DNA of 30,559 bases from JBHHZJ01 sp046758005 (GTDB lineage: Bacteria > Pseudomonadota > Alphaproteobacteria > Kiloniellales > J153). The stretch is taken from the NCBI GenBank assembly GCA_046758005.1, contig JBHHZJ010000033.1, positions 1-30,559 on the forward strand, given 5' to 3'. Each line of letters opens with the position of its first letter. Position 1 is the stretch's first letter. A model generated the notes under the pieces. The model was not told the DNA's origin and did not search any database. It saw nothing but the letters and a program-made list of their open reading frames with translations. The position numbers were made by a program, and so were the translations under genes. Positions 7,215 through 16,102 of this stretch are shown here, one piece after another.

Positions 7215-9419
7215 ATGACCGGTGAGGCCGCCCGTCCGAAGACGCAGCCGGTGGTGGCGAAGGTGTCGCCGCCGGCGCAGTTCTATATTCCGGCGTCCTC
7301 GTCGCTTTTGGAGCGCCGACCCCGCACGCTCAAACAAGGCGATATCTTCGGGGTCTTCGACCATTACGGCAACATTGTTTCAGGTGAGGGCAGTCCCGAG
7401 GGCCTCTATCACAAGGACACGCGATATCTTTCGGACCTCAGGGTGCTCGTCAACGGGAAGCGGCCGCTCCTCCTGAGTTCAACCGTTCAGGACAACAATG
7501 CCCTGCTCGCTGCCGACCTCACCAATCCGGACTTCGTGGAGGACGGCCGCGTTGTCCTGCCCCGCGACACGATCCATATCGTGCGCTCGAAATTCCTCTG
7601 GGACGCCGCGTGTTACGAGCGCCTCGGCCTTCGCAACTTCGATGACAAGCCGCAACGGATTGATCTTGCGATCCTGTTCGCGGCGGACTTCGCTGACATC
7701 TTCGAGGTCCGCGGCCATGCACGGGAGCGCCATGGCCAGACCGCGGTCGAAATCTCCAAGGACGAAGTAACCTTTGCCTATCAGGGGCTCGATTCCCTCC
7801 GCCGCCGCGCGGTCATCCGCTTCGATCCGGAGCCCGCGAGCCTCGACCAGGAAGGCGCCCTCTTTCACGTTGAGCTCGACCCAGGCGCGCACGTATCGGT
7901 CTTCTTTTCGGTCTCGTGTGAGGGGGGCGACGGGGAGCAGGACGGCACGCCGCGCCATTTCTTCGCGTGCCTGAGGGAGGCACGGCGTGCGCTGCGCGCC
8001 TCGACCGCGCGCGCCGCCTCGGTCGAGACCTCGAACGAAATCTTCAACGAGGTTTTGTGCCGGTCGATGGCCGATCTTTACATGCTGCTGACCCACACCG
8101 AGCACGGCCCCTATCCTTACGCCGGCATTCCCTGGTTCAGCACGGCCTTCGGCCGCGACGGGATCGTCACCGCAATCCAGATGCTGTGGGTTGAGCCGGC
8201 CATTGCGAAGGGCGTCCTGAGGTTTCTGGCGGCCACCCAGGCAAAAGATGTACGACCGGAGGCCGATGCCGAGCCGGGCAAGATCCTCCACGAGACCCGC
8301 CGCGGGGAGATGGCGCGGCTGGGCGAGGTTCCGTTCGAGCTCTACTACGGCTCGGTCGACAGCACGCCGCTTTTTGTCGTGCTCGCGGGCCTGTACTTCG
8401 AGCGTACCGGCGACCTCGAAACGGTCTCCGACCTCTGGCCGCACATCGAGGCTGCGCTCGCCTGGATCGACGATTACGGCGACCGGGACGGCGACGGCTT
8501 TGTCGAGTATCTCCGAGTCGGCGAAACGGGCCTCCTCAACCAGGGTTGGAGGGATTCGGCAGATTCCGTGTTTCATCGAAATGGCGCCTATGCCGACGGC
8601 CCGATCGCGCTCTGCGAGGTCCAAGGGTACGCCTATGCCGCCAAGCGCCATGCGGCGAAGATCGCCACCGCGATCGGCTTTTCAGCCAGGGCCAGGACGC
8701 TCGAGCGCGAGGCCGACCGTCTCAGGGCCCGCTTCGAGGCCACCTTCTGGTGCGAGGACATCGGCACTTATGCCCTCGCTCTCGACGGGCGCAAGAAACC
8801 CTGCGAGGTGCGCACCTCGAACGCCGGACAGCTTCTCTTCACAGGCATTGCCTCGCATGAACGTGCCGGGCTGATCGCCGATCAGCTTCTCAGCCGTGAC
8901 TTCTTCACGGGCTGGGGGATTAGGACCGTTGCGTCGTCCGAATCCCGCTACAACCCTATGTCGTATCACAACGGTTCGGTCTGGCCACACGACAACGCCC
9001 TGGTTGGGCTCGGCCTCGCCCGATACGGCCTTAAGCGTCACCTGCAGCGCCTCTTTTCGGGTCTGTTCGACGCGGCCGTCTATATGGACTTGCGCCGCCT
9101 GCCGGAGTTGTTCTGCGGCTTCCGCCGCGCGCCGGGCAAGGGGCCGACGCTCTATCCTGTGGCCTGTGCGCCTCAGGCCTGGTCGAGCGCGGCGCCTTTT
9201 GCCTTGCTCCAGGCCTGCCTTGGCCTTGAGCTCGATTTCGCTTCCGAGCAAGTGCGTTTCCGCCAACCTCTAATGCCGGACTTCCTCGATCAGGTGACGA
9301 TCCGCTCTCTCGCGGTCGGGAACAGCCGGCTGGACATTCTTCTGCGGCGCTATGGCTCCGATGTTTCGGTCAACGTCTTGCGCCGCGAAGGCGACGCTCA
9401 CGTGGCCGTCACGCTGTGA
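7215..9419 (+). CDS. Amylo-alpha-1,6-glucosidase / glycogen-debranching-type protein
   Basis: A 734-residue protein. ATG 7215 is preceded by GAGGGAGG; an in-frame ATG at 7152 has no ribosome site. Residues about 30-250 form the beta-rich N-terminal domain of glycogen-debranching-type enzymes (FGVFDHYGNIVSGEGSPEGL opening). Residues about 270-710 are an alpha/alpha-toroid glycoside hydrolase domain. Candidate catalytic acids are D315 (TAFGRDGIV) and D447 (NQGWRDSADS). The SYHNGSVWPHDNAL segment is also characteristic of this group. There is no signal peptide, so it is probably cytoplasmic, acting on alpha-glucans or a glycan made by the neighbouring GT4. The true substrate of many bacterial members is untested, so glycogen debranching is only a family-based guess. 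Confidence 0.9.
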   Translation: MTGEAARPKTQPVVAKVSPPAQFYIPASSSLLERRPRTLKQGDIFGVFDHYGNIVSGEGSPEGLYHKDTRYLSDLRVLVNGKRPLLLSSTVQDNNALLAADLTNPDFVEDGRVVLPRDTIHIVRSKFLWDAACYERLGLRNFDDKPQRIDLAILFAADFADIFEVRGHARERHGQTAVEISKDEVTFAYQGLDSLRRRAVIRFDPEPASLDQEGALFHVELDPGAHVSVFFSVSCEGGDGEQDGTPRHFFACLREARRALRASTARAASVETSNEIFNEVLCRSMADLYMLLTHTEHGPYPYAGIPWFSTAFGRDGIVTAIQMLWVEPAIAKGVLRFLAATQAKDVRPEADAEPGKILHETRRGEMARLGEVPFELYYGSVDSTPLFVVLAGLYFERTGDLETVSDLWPHIEAALAWIDDYGDRDGDGFVEYLRVGETGLLNQGWRDSADSVFHRNGAYADGPIALCEVQGYAYAAKRHAAKIATAIGFSARARTLEREADRLRARFEATFWCEDIGTYALALDGRKKPCEVRTSNAGQLLFTGIASHERAGLIADQLLSRDFFTGWGIRTVASSESRYNPMSYHNGSVWPHDNALVGLGLARYGLKRHLQRLFSGLFDAAVYMDLRRLPELFCGFRRAPGKGPTLYPVACAPQAWSSAAPFALLQACLGLELDFASEQVRFRQPLMPDFLDQVTIRSLAVGNSRLDILLRRYGSDVSVNVLRREGDAHVAVTL

Positions 9420-9674
9420 CATGCGGAGTGCAAGCGTCCATAAGAGCCGGTTGACGATCGCGCCGGAAACGGACCCGCATCCACCGGCACGCAGGGTGCG
9501 GGACGGTGTGCGCGGCCGTAGTGCGATTTGCGTGTGCGGCCTGGCCGAACTCCCAGCTCACGCTCGGGCGCTCCGGCCCACGCGCCTCGTCCGGCCCGGG
9601 AAGCAGCCGGCCGCACCGCCACGGGCGCGCCGGCAGAGGGGTTCACGGTGCGAACGGCGGGCGAGGTAGACGAT

Positions 9675-11483
9675 ATGGCGACTTCGGACACGAGGAGCGA
9701 TTTCGTCGAGGCAACGGCGGACGAACGGGGGCACCGTTCCGCCGCCGCGGGGGCTTATCGCGGGACGTGGTGTGACGAGCCCATCGATCGTTTCTGGGCG
9801 GACCACGCGGCGCGGGGGCGGCTCCGGCTTCAGGGCGCGGGGATATCGCCCGGCCTGGCGATCGGGACGGCCTTCGTCTATCGCGACCTTCTCCAACGCG
9901 ACATCGAAACGCACGGCATCGAACGCGACGCCGCCGCCGAGGAAACCGCCCGACTCGACGAGGCCGTGGACGAGGTGCTGGCCAATCTGGAGGACACGGC
10001 CGACCGGGTCGAGGCCGAGATCGACGCGGAGCACGCGGCCATCTTCCATGCCCACGTGGAGATGCTGCGCTCCGGCTCGATTCGCCGGGAGCTCCGGAAA
10101 GAGCTCGAGACCGAGCTCCTGAGCGCCGAGCAGGTGGTCAAGCGGGTCCTGCACCGGATCCAGCAGCGCTTCCACGACACGGCCCAGCCCGCGCTCCAGG
10201 AGCGCGCCGACGATATCGCCGATCTCGCTTGCCAGCTGCTTGCGGCGCTCGCGGGCATCCACGTCCATGTTCTCGAAACGCTGCCCGAGGGCAGCATCGT
10301 CGTCGCCAAGCGCCTGTTGCCGTCGGATACCGTGGTCCTGTCCCGCCGAGGCACGGCAGGCGTGGTCCTGGAGCACGCGGGCGCCACCTCGCATGCCGCG
10401 CTGCTCGCCCGCGGGCTCGGCATTCCAGCCGTCGGGCAGGTCCCCGGCGTCACGGAACGCGTTCGGCCCGGGGAAGTCTTGCTCATCGACGGATTCGCCG
10501 GCGAGGTGTTGGTCGACCCTGGCGAGGATGTTCGCCGGCGCTTCGCAGGCCGACAACGGCGACACGCGGCGGCCATTGTCGCCCGTCGGCAGTCTTCCCA
10601 TGAGTCGGCCGTGACCCTGGATGGAACGAGAGTTCACGTTTTGGCCAACGTTGGGTGCGGCGAGGACGTGGCGGCGGCCGCCGACCTCGGTGCCGAAGGG
10701 ATCGGTTTGTTCCGGAGCGAGTTCCTGTACCTGGGCCGCCGGTCCCCGCCCTCGGAGGATGATCTGTACGAAGCGCTGGTCCGAGCTCTCGAACCCCTCA
10801 AAGGCAAGCCGGTCACGTTGAGACTCCTGGACGCCGGCGGTGACAAGGCGCTTTCCTTTCTACGGCTCCCTGCGGAACCGAACCCGGCCCTGGGCAAGCG
10901 CGGCGTCCGTGTGCTGCGCGACCATCCCGAGCTCACGATGGCGCAGCTCCGCACCATCCTGCGACTGAGCGCAAACTACGACGTGCGCATCCTGGTCCCC
11001 ATGGTCTCGCTGTCCAGCGAGCTCGAATGGGTGCGGGACATGTTGGGCCGCGCCGCCGCGGACCTCGACGTCGATCGGGTGCCACCCCTCGGCGCGATGA
11101 TCGAGACGCCGGCCGCAGCACTTTGCGCTGATCTACTGGCAGGTTACGCCGACTTCTTCAGTTTGGGGACGAACGATCTCACGCAATACGTGATGGCCGC
11201 GGGGCGGGAGAGCGCCCTGGCCGCCGGCTATTATCAAGAGGATCATGTCGCGGTGCGTCGCCTGGTCGAGACGGCGATTCGCTCCGTGCCCGAAAAGGTG
11301 GTCGAACTCTGCGGAGAGGCGGCGGGCCGGCCCCGGTCGCTAAGAATGTTTCTGGAGATGGGTGTCACAACGGTCAGCGTGCCCCCGCCGCTCATTCCAT
11401 TCGTCAAGGACGCCGTACGCGGCATGGACCTTCGCGATCGCACGAAGGACCGGTCTCGCGGCCTCGAGGAAGTCCATCAATGA
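9675..11483 (+). CDS. ptsI: PTS Enzyme I (phosphoenolpyruvate-protein phosphotransferase)
   Basis: A 602-residue Enzyme I that takes phosphate from PEP and passes it to HPr. ATG 9675 follows a GAGGT ribosome site; the longer frame upstream is Arg/Pro-rich and looks non-coding. Compared with standard EI (about 575 residues) it has about 50 extra N-terminal residues before QGAGISPGLAIGTAFVY. The phospho-histidine is H240 in GATSHAALLARGLGIPAVG. The PEP-binding TIM barrel carries GLFRSEFLYL, LRLLDAGGDKAL, SLGTNDLTQYVMAAGRES and the catalytic Cys in LCGEAAG. The usual AVDRGN after the GTNDLTQY motif is replaced by AAGRES. No ptsH or EII gene is nearby, so it could serve a regulatory PTS or an unusual HPr partner. 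Confidence 0.93.
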   Translation: MATSDTRSDFVEATADERGHRSAAAGAYRGTWCDEPIDRFWADHAARGRLRLQGAGISPGLAIGTAFVYRDLLQRDIETHGIERDAAAEETARLDEAVDEVLANLEDTADRVEAEIDAEHAAIFHAHVEMLRSGSIRRELRKELETELLSAEQVVKRVLHRIQQRFHDTAQPALQERADDIADLACQLLAALAGIHVHVLETLPEGSIVVAKRLLPSDTVVLSRRGTAGVVLEHAGATSHAALLARGLGIPAVGQVPGVTERVRPGEVLLIDGFAGEVLVDPGEDVRRRFAGRQRRHAAAIVARRQSSHESAVTLDGTRVHVLANVGCGEDVAAAADLGAEGIGLFRSEFLYLGRRSPPSEDDLYEALVRALEPLKGKPVTLRLLDAGGDKALSFLRLPAEPNPALGKRGVRVLRDHPELTMAQLRTILRLSANYDVRILVPMVSLSSELEWVRDMLGRAAADLDVDRVPPLGAMIETPAAALCADLLAGYADFFSLGTNDLTQYVMAAGRESALAAGYYQEDHVAVRRLVETAIRSVPEKVVELCGEAAGRPRSLRMFLEMGVTTVSVPPPLIPFVKDAVRGMDLRDRTKDRSRGLEEVHQ

Positions 11484-11721
11484 CATCCTCCGCGGCACCC
11501 ACCCGAGAGATGCCGTCTCCAATGGCCGATTCGGGTTGACGCGATGGGGAACGAGCAGGCCGAACGATGACCGGACACCTTGGTCTGGAGCCGCGCCGCA
11601 CAGGAAAGGAGGAGATGGCTCCGATAGATCTCGCTCGTTGGCGGCGGGGTCGAACGCGCACCCGACGCTTTTCCCGCCGTCGGCCAACAGGAGGAAACCA
11701 GCGCCCGAGGACGCCAAGGAT

Positions 11722-13098
11722 ATGCATACGCCGACACACACGGTTCGCCACGTTCTCGTTCTGATCTTGGTTGGGCTGAACCTCAGCCTGCCCGCCCGAG
11801 CGGCACTCCCCCTGCTCCGGGGCACCGACGGCACGCCATCGCTTGCCCCGCTTCTGGAGAAAGTCACGCCGGCGGTCGTGAACATATCGGTCCTGTCCCG
11901 TTCGCCGATGGAGGAAAATCCGCTCTTCCGCGACCCGTTCTTTCGCCGCTTCTTCGAGCTGCCGGAACAGCCGCCGGCACGTCCGCGCATGAGCGCGGGC
12001 TCGGGCGTGATCGTGGACGCGAAGAACGGTTACGTCATCACCAACCACCACGTGATCGAAAACGGCGAAGAAATCGTCGTGACGCTCAAGGACCGGCGCC
12101 GGTTCGAGGCCAAGCTGATCGGCAGCGATCCGGGGACCGATATCGCGCTCTTGAAGATAAAGTCGGACGACCTGACCGAGCTTCCGTTCGGCGATTCCGA
12201 TGCCCTCAAGGTCGGCGATTTCGTCGTCGCGATCGGCAATCCTTTCGGGCTTGGCCAGACGGTGACCTCGGGCATCGTAAGCGCACTCGGTCGCACGGGC
12301 CTGAAGATCGAGGGCTACGAGGACTTCATTCAGACCGACGCGCCGATCAACCCGGGCAACTCGGGCGGCGCCCTGGTCGCGCTCACCGGCGAGCTGATCG
12401 GCATCAACACGGCCATTATCGCGCCGGCAGGCGGCAACGTCGGGATCGGTTTCGCCGTGCCCAGCCGCATGGTGAAGGCCGTCATGGAGCAGCTTCTCGA
12501 ATTCGGCGAGGTTCGCCGCGGACGGCTCGGCGTCATCATACAGGACCTTACACCCGACATCGCGGAGGCCCTCGACCTCGACGAAGTCCAGGGCGCATTG
12601 GTGAGAGAGGTCGAACCGGGATCGAGCGCCGAGAAGGCCGGGATCAGGGCGGGCGACGCCATTGTCGAGCTCAACGGTCACCCGCTGCGCGATTCCGCGG
12701 ATTTGCGCAATCGCGTCGGTCTCATCCGGGTCGGGCAGGATGTGGAGCTCACGATTGTCAGAGACGGCAAGAGGAAAACGGTGCGCGCGCGATTGGGCGA
12801 AGCCGTGGCGGCCTCGGTCAGAGGCGGCGAGGGCGTGCCCGAACTTGCCGGTGCGCTCTTCCGGGATCTTGACGCCTCGATGCGTGCTTCCGGTCGCGAG
12901 GGTGTGCTCGTTGCGGAGGTCGAAACCGGGAGTCCCGCTTGGCGCCACGGACTGCGGCCGGGTGACATCATCGTCGCGGTCAATCGAAAGAAGGTGGCGT
13001 CCGTCGCAGAGCTCAAATCGGCGCTGGAGCGGGCCGAACGCGTTGTCGCGCTCAACCTCCTTCGAGGCGATGCGCAGATCTTCATCGTGATTCAGTGA
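11722..13098 (+). CDS. DegP/DegQ (HtrA)-family periplasmic serine protease
   Basis: A 458-residue protease/chaperone of envelope quality control. The chosen ATG gives a signal peptide (VRHVLVLILVGLNLSLPARA, then ALPLL) and has a CGAGG site about 11 bases upstream; the long in-frame extension from 11362 is the ptsI end and intergenic DNA. The catalytic triad is intact: H110 (TNHHV), D140 (PGTDIALLKI) and S214 (NPGNSGGAL). Two PDZ domains follow, roughly 255-345 (RRGRLGVIIQDLTPDIAEAL) and 365-458 (GVLVAEVETGSPAWRHGLRPG). The LA-loop region (PLFRDPFFRRFFELP) is short, as in DegQ/DegS-like members. It probably degrades misfolded periplasmic proteins under heat or envelope stress. Confidence 0.95.
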   Translation: MHTPTHTVRHVLVLILVGLNLSLPARAALPLLRGTDGTPSLAPLLEKVTPAVVNISVLSRSPMEENPLFRDPFFRRFFELPEQPPARPRMSAGSGVIVDAKNGYVITNHHVIENGEEIVVTLKDRRRFEAKLIGSDPGTDIALLKIKSDDLTELPFGDSDALKVGDFVVAIGNPFGLGQTVTSGIVSALGRTGLKIEGYEDFIQTDAPINPGNSGGALVALTGELIGINTAIIAPAGGNVGIGFAVPSRMVKAVMEQLLEFGEVRRGRLGVIIQDLTPDIAEALDLDEVQGALVREVEPGSSAEKAGIRAGDAIVELNGHPLRDSADLRNRVGLIRVGQDVELTIVRDGKRKTVRARLGEAVAASVRGGEGVPELAGALFRDLDASMRASGREGVLVAEVETGSPAWRHGLRPGDIIVAVNRKKVASVAELKSALERAERVVALNLLRGDAQIFIVIQ

Positions 13099-13101
13099 CC
13101 G

Positions 13102-13117
13102 GCCCTGTCGGCAGGGC
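13102..13117 (+). terminator. Hairpin after htrA
   Basis: GCCCTG-TCGG-CAGGGC forms a 6-bp stem with a tetraloop four bases after the htrA stop, between two convergent units. Only a short mixed GTTCGGTTG follows, so it is a weak or Rho-assisted terminator at best. The rest of the gap to 13310 has no gene that I can support, only a 12-bp GC palindrome near 13211-13222. Confidence 0.45.
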
Positions 13118-13310
13118 GTTCGGTTGTCGAAGGAGTGCACCGAACGCACTGTCGTTAATCAACGGCGGCGCAAAACGAAACCGGCGCGGCGGAGTTAAAT
13201 GGAACCGCTCGGCCCCCGGGGGCTCGTCCCCGAAGTCCACCGGATGGTCCCGCGCGCGACGCGGTGTGCCTCTCGGCAGGTCGAGGACGTGGACGTGGTG
13301 GGTGAGCCGA

Positions 13311-13568
13311 TCACGCCGCGCCCCGGGTCCCGGTCCGATGTTCTCGGCGCTCAATGGGCAGCCGTCCGGAGCGATGCCGCCGCCAGAGGTAGAACACGGC
13401 GACGGCGGGGGCGGCGAGCGCGAGCCAGGCGATCCCACCGTCGAGGAGCCAACCCGCGAGGCCGCCCAGGCTCACCGCTCCGCTCGCCGCGACCACGAGC
13501 CCGCCGCAGCACACGGCCTTGGCAAACAGCAGCCAGGCAAGCCCGGGACCCTTGGGCTCCTCTGCCAT
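13311..13568 (-). CDS. Small Cys-containing membrane protein at end of mer operon
   Basis: An 85-residue protein beginning MAEEPKGPGLAWLLFAKAVC, with two predicted transmembrane helices (about 11-36 and 41-62) and a basic C-terminal tail (YLWRRHRSGR). A vicinal cysteine pair (AKAVCCGG) sits inside the first helix, as in the metal-binding helices of MerT and MerF, but the surrounding sequence is not one of the named Mer transporters. It starts 8 bp after the merA stop and is clearly co-transcribed with it. A role in Hg(II) uptake or in shielding MerA is an inference from the Cys pair and the operon position; I do not recognise the family. Confidence 0.7.
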   Translation of the reverse strand: MAEEPKGPGLAWLLFAKAVCCGGLVVAASGAVSLGGLAGWLLDGGIAWLALAAPAVAVFYLWRRHRSGRLPIERREHRTGTRGAA

Positions 13569-13576
13569 CCCGCCTC

Positions 13577-15022
13577 CTAACCCGCGCAGCAGGACAGTTT
13601 CGCCACGTCCTTCTCGAACGTTTGCGCGGCGAGCTTCAGTCCCTCGACCGTGGTCAGGTATGGGAAGATCGTCTCGGCGAGGTCGCGCACCGTTAGTCCA
13701 TGCTTGATCGCCAAAGCGGCCGTCTGAATGCTGTCGCTGCCTTCGGGCGCCAGGATATGCGCGCCCAGCAGGCGGTCGGTCGCCTCCTCCGCCACGAGCT
13801 TGATGAGGCCCCGCGTATCACGCGCGGCAAGCGCGCGCGGTACGTACTCGAGCGGAAGTAGCGATGTCTTGACCGCCAAGCCCTTTTTGCGCGCTCTTGC
13901 TTCCGTCAGGCCCACGCTTGCGACCTGGGGATCGGAAAAGACGACCGACGGCATGGCCGTCGCGTCATACCGGCGGCCGTCGCCGTTCAACGCGTTCTCC
14001 GCAGCGATCTTGGCACCGTAGGCCGCCATGTAGACGAACTGGTCGCGACCCGTCACGTCGCCGGCGGCGTAGACGCCCGACCTGGTGGTTCGCATCCGGT
14101 CATCGACCTCGATGCCACCGTTGCGCAGAAGCGCGACGCCGGCCTCCTCGAGACCGAGCCCTTCGGTGTTGGGTCGGCGGCCGGTCGCCACAAGGACCCT
14201 CTCGGCCTCGATCGTCTCCTCTTCGCCGTCGACTTCGATCGAGAGAGCGATGCCGCGGTCCGTCCGCCGGATATTCCGGTAGGACAAGCCACTGCGCACG
14301 GCGATTCCCTCGTCCTGCCAGTAGCCGGTCAGCGCCTCCCCGATCTCCGGCTCGGCCTCCGGCAGAAGGCGGCGGCGGGTGACAAGGGTCACCTCGACGC
14401 CGCTCCGGGCGAACATCTGTGCGAGCTCGCATCCGATGTAGCCCCCACCGATTGCGAGAAGCGATTTCGGAAGCCTTTCCAGCTCGAGCGCCGTGGTGCT
14501 GTTGAGATATGGCACATCCTCGATCCCAGGTATGGCCGGGACCGCCGGGCGTGCGCCCGTCGTGATGATGACTCTGTCCGCCTTGACCGCTTCGCCGTTG
14601 ACGGTCACGCCACCGTCCACGAGGCGCGCCGGGCCTTCGAGATAGCCGATGCTGTTATAGGTCGGGAGCAGGTCGATATACTTGGCCTGCCGAAGCTGGG
14701 CCACCAGCTCGTCCTTCTGGGCGATCAGGGCGCCCCAATCCGTGATGTCCCCCCGTCCTCGAATCCCGGCAAAGCGCGACGCGACCTCCGCCTGGTGCAG
14801 TGCCTCCGCGGCGCGTATGAGCGTCTTCGAGGGCACGCAGCCCACGTTGACGCATGTCCCGCCGATGGTCCCGTGCCCGATCAAGGCGACCTGCGCACCG
14901 AGTTCAGCCGCTGTGATTGCCGCCGAAAAGCCTGCGGAACCGGCGCCGACGACGACGAGGTCGGGACTACCATTGCTGCGCCCGGCGTTACCCGGGCAAC
15001 AGGAATGAACTTGATCGTTCAT
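13577..15022 (-). CDS. merA: Mercuric reductase MerA (short form)
   Basis: A 481-residue flavoprotein disulfide reductase that reduces Hg(II) to volatile Hg(0) with NADPH. The FAD site is VVVGAGSAGFSAA near the N-terminus, and the redox-active disulfide is C57/C62 in GGTCVNVGCVPSK. The NADPH-binding Rossmann motif is AIGGGYIGCELAQ, and the second FAD motif is VYAAGDVTGRDQFVYMAAYG. The C-terminal vicinal pair (C478, C479 in LSCCAG) that shuttles Hg(II) to the active site of the partner subunit is present and distinguishes it from lipoamide dehydrogenases. The N-terminal HMA domain (NmerA) is absent, although a CC pair remains at residues 8-9. Its start overlaps the merF stop by 4 bp. Confidence 0.97.
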   Translation of the reverse strand: MNDQVHSCCPGNAGRSNGSPDLVVVGAGSAGFSAAITAAELGAQVALIGHGTIGGTCVNVGCVPSKTLIRAAEALHQAEVASRFAGIRGRGDITDWGALIAQKDELVAQLRQAKYIDLLPTYNSIGYLEGPARLVDGGVTVNGEAVKADRVIITTGARPAVPAIPGIEDVPYLNSTTALELERLPKSLLAIGGGYIGCELAQMFARSGVEVTLVTRRRLLPEAEPEIGEALTGYWQDEGIAVRSGLSYRNIRRTDRGIALSIEVDGEEETIEAERVLVATGRRPNTEGLGLEEAGVALLRNGGIEVDDRMRTTRSGVYAAGDVTGRDQFVYMAAYGAKIAAENALNGDGRRYDATAMPSVVFSDPQVASVGLTEARARKKGLAVKTSLLPLEYVPRALAARDTRGLIKLVAEEATDRLLGAHILAPEGSDSIQTAALAIKHGLTVRDLAETIFPYLTTVEGLKLAAQTFEKDVAKLSCCAG

Positions 15023-15273
15023 GTCTTGGCCTCACTTCCCTCGGTCTGCGCCGCACAGGCCGCGTCCGGGTGCTTCCGCTGACGGTAGACCGCGTAGATC
15101 GTCAACAGAATGAAGAAACCGAGCGCCGGAAAGAGCACGTAATCCAACCAGCCCAGCCAGGCCGACAGTCCGACTGCCCCAAGAAGAACGACGAGAAGAG
15201 GGGTGAAGCAGCACAGGGCCGCGACTATCGTGCCGCCGATACCGGTACAAAGTAGCTTCTTGTTTTTCTTCAT
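15019..15273 (-). CDS. merF: Mercury transporter MerF
   Basis: An 84-residue inner-membrane protein with two transmembrane helices (about 10-34 and 43-63). The first helix contains the vicinal pair in IVAALCCFTPLLVVLLGAVG, the Hg(II)-binding motif of MerF. A second Cys sits near the C-terminus (DAACAAQ). Length and pattern match known MerF proteins of about 80 residues. It would carry Hg(II) across the inner membrane to MerA, whose start codon it overlaps (ATGA). The start follows a Met-Lys-Lys-Asn-Lys-Lys N-terminus typical of MerF. Confidence 0.93.
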   Translation of the reverse strand: MKKNKKLLCTGIGGTIVAALCCFTPLLVVLLGAVGLSAWLGWLDYVLFPALGFFILLTIYAVYRQRKHPDAACAAQTEGSEAKT

Positions 15274-15289
15274 CGGACTTTCGCTTCCT

Positions 15290-16081
15290 TCAAGAGTTCG
15301 CGGGCGACGGCATCAGCAACGGCATGAAGATGGCCTTGCCGGCCTGTAATCCTTCCTCGATCGAAAGCCGGAACCCCATTCCGCCGGAATGCTCCGCCGT
15401 GCGCCAGGAGTGCAAGTGGTCGTCGGAACAGAAGAACGCCATCACCGTACAAAGCGACGTAGCCGCGCAGCCGTCCGCATACGCGACGCCCGACCACACG
15501 ACCGCGCTTTCGGGGGTAAAGGCTTTCAGAACGCAGCCGTTGTCTCGGGTCTCGATACGGATCGCATCGCCGCAGAACCGGCACGCCGACTCTATGCGGA
15601 CGTCCCTGCCATACATGGCGCCCGCGCCCAGCGCGTCGATCGCGCACATGGCGTTGAGGACGCGATCGCCCAGATGGATCCGGTGCCCGGTATCGCGCTC
15701 GGTGAACGGGTAGGAGCCGGTTATCGTCGCGTCGTCCGCCTCGAGCACGATCATGTCCCGTGCCTTGAGTTTCCCCAGCACGGCGCGCATGTTTTCCGGC
15801 ACCATGCCGGTCGCCGCGGCGAGTTCCGTGATCGAGGGCGCGTGCCCGCTCAGGGCATAGGCATCGAGAACCGCCCGCCGCGTCCGATCCTGGGCATCGT
15901 CAAGCCCCGCCCACCGGCTTTCCCAATCGCAGGTCTCGAAGGTCGCCTCGAGCGCTTCGCGCACGGTCTCAGACGTGACGACCGACCAGTCCGGCGTGGT
16001 CACGCCTGGGCGGATGGAAATCTCAATACGCTTCGCGGGCGCGCCGGGCGCCGGTGTCTTGGATGCCCGAGGCGTCGTCAT
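15290..16081 (-). CDS. merB: Organomercurial lyase MerB
   Basis: A 263-residue enzyme that cleaves the C-Hg bond of methyl- or phenyl-mercury, releasing Hg(II) for MerA. An N-terminal winged-helix-like region (about 60-115, ALSGHAPSITELAAATGMVP) precedes the catalytic core. The catalytic triad is recognisable: C146 and D149 (AMCAIDALG), equivalent to C96/D99 of the plasmid R831b enzyme, and C211 (SLCTVMAFF), equivalent to C159. The conserved structural Cys corresponds to C167. The residue after C211 is Thr rather than the non-essential Cys160. It is longer than the classic 212-residue enzyme by an N-terminal extension of about 45 residues. It is followed 16 bp later by merF. The operon is therefore a broad-spectrum mer operon. 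Confidence 0.95.
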   Translation of the reverse strand: MTTPRASKTPAPGAPAKRIEISIRPGVTTPDWSVVTSETVREALEATFETCDWESRWAGLDDAQDRTRRAVLDAYALSGHAPSITELAAATGMVPENMRAVLGKLKARDMIVLEADDATITGSYPFTERDTGHRIHLGDRVLNAMCAIDALGAGAMYGRDVRIESACRFCGDAIRIETRDNGCVLKAFTPESAVVWSGVAYADGCAATSLCTVMAFFCSDDHLHSWRTAEHSGGMGFRLSIEEGLQAGKAIFMPLLMPSPANS

Positions 16082-16102
16082 TTCCGGTCTCCCGGGCGGT
16101 TG

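Noticed and set aside
11614..11764. Arg-rich 49-codon frame just after AGGAAAGGAGG upstream of htrA
   Set aside because: The purine run is only about two bases from the ATG, the product is low-complexity Arg-rich and the frame runs into the htrA signal peptide; more likely an alternative frame than a leader peptide.
13211..13222. GCCCCCGGGGGC palindrome between htrA and the mer operon
   Set aside because: A pure GC palindrome with no loop and no T-tract, common by chance in this base composition; not called as a terminator or operator.
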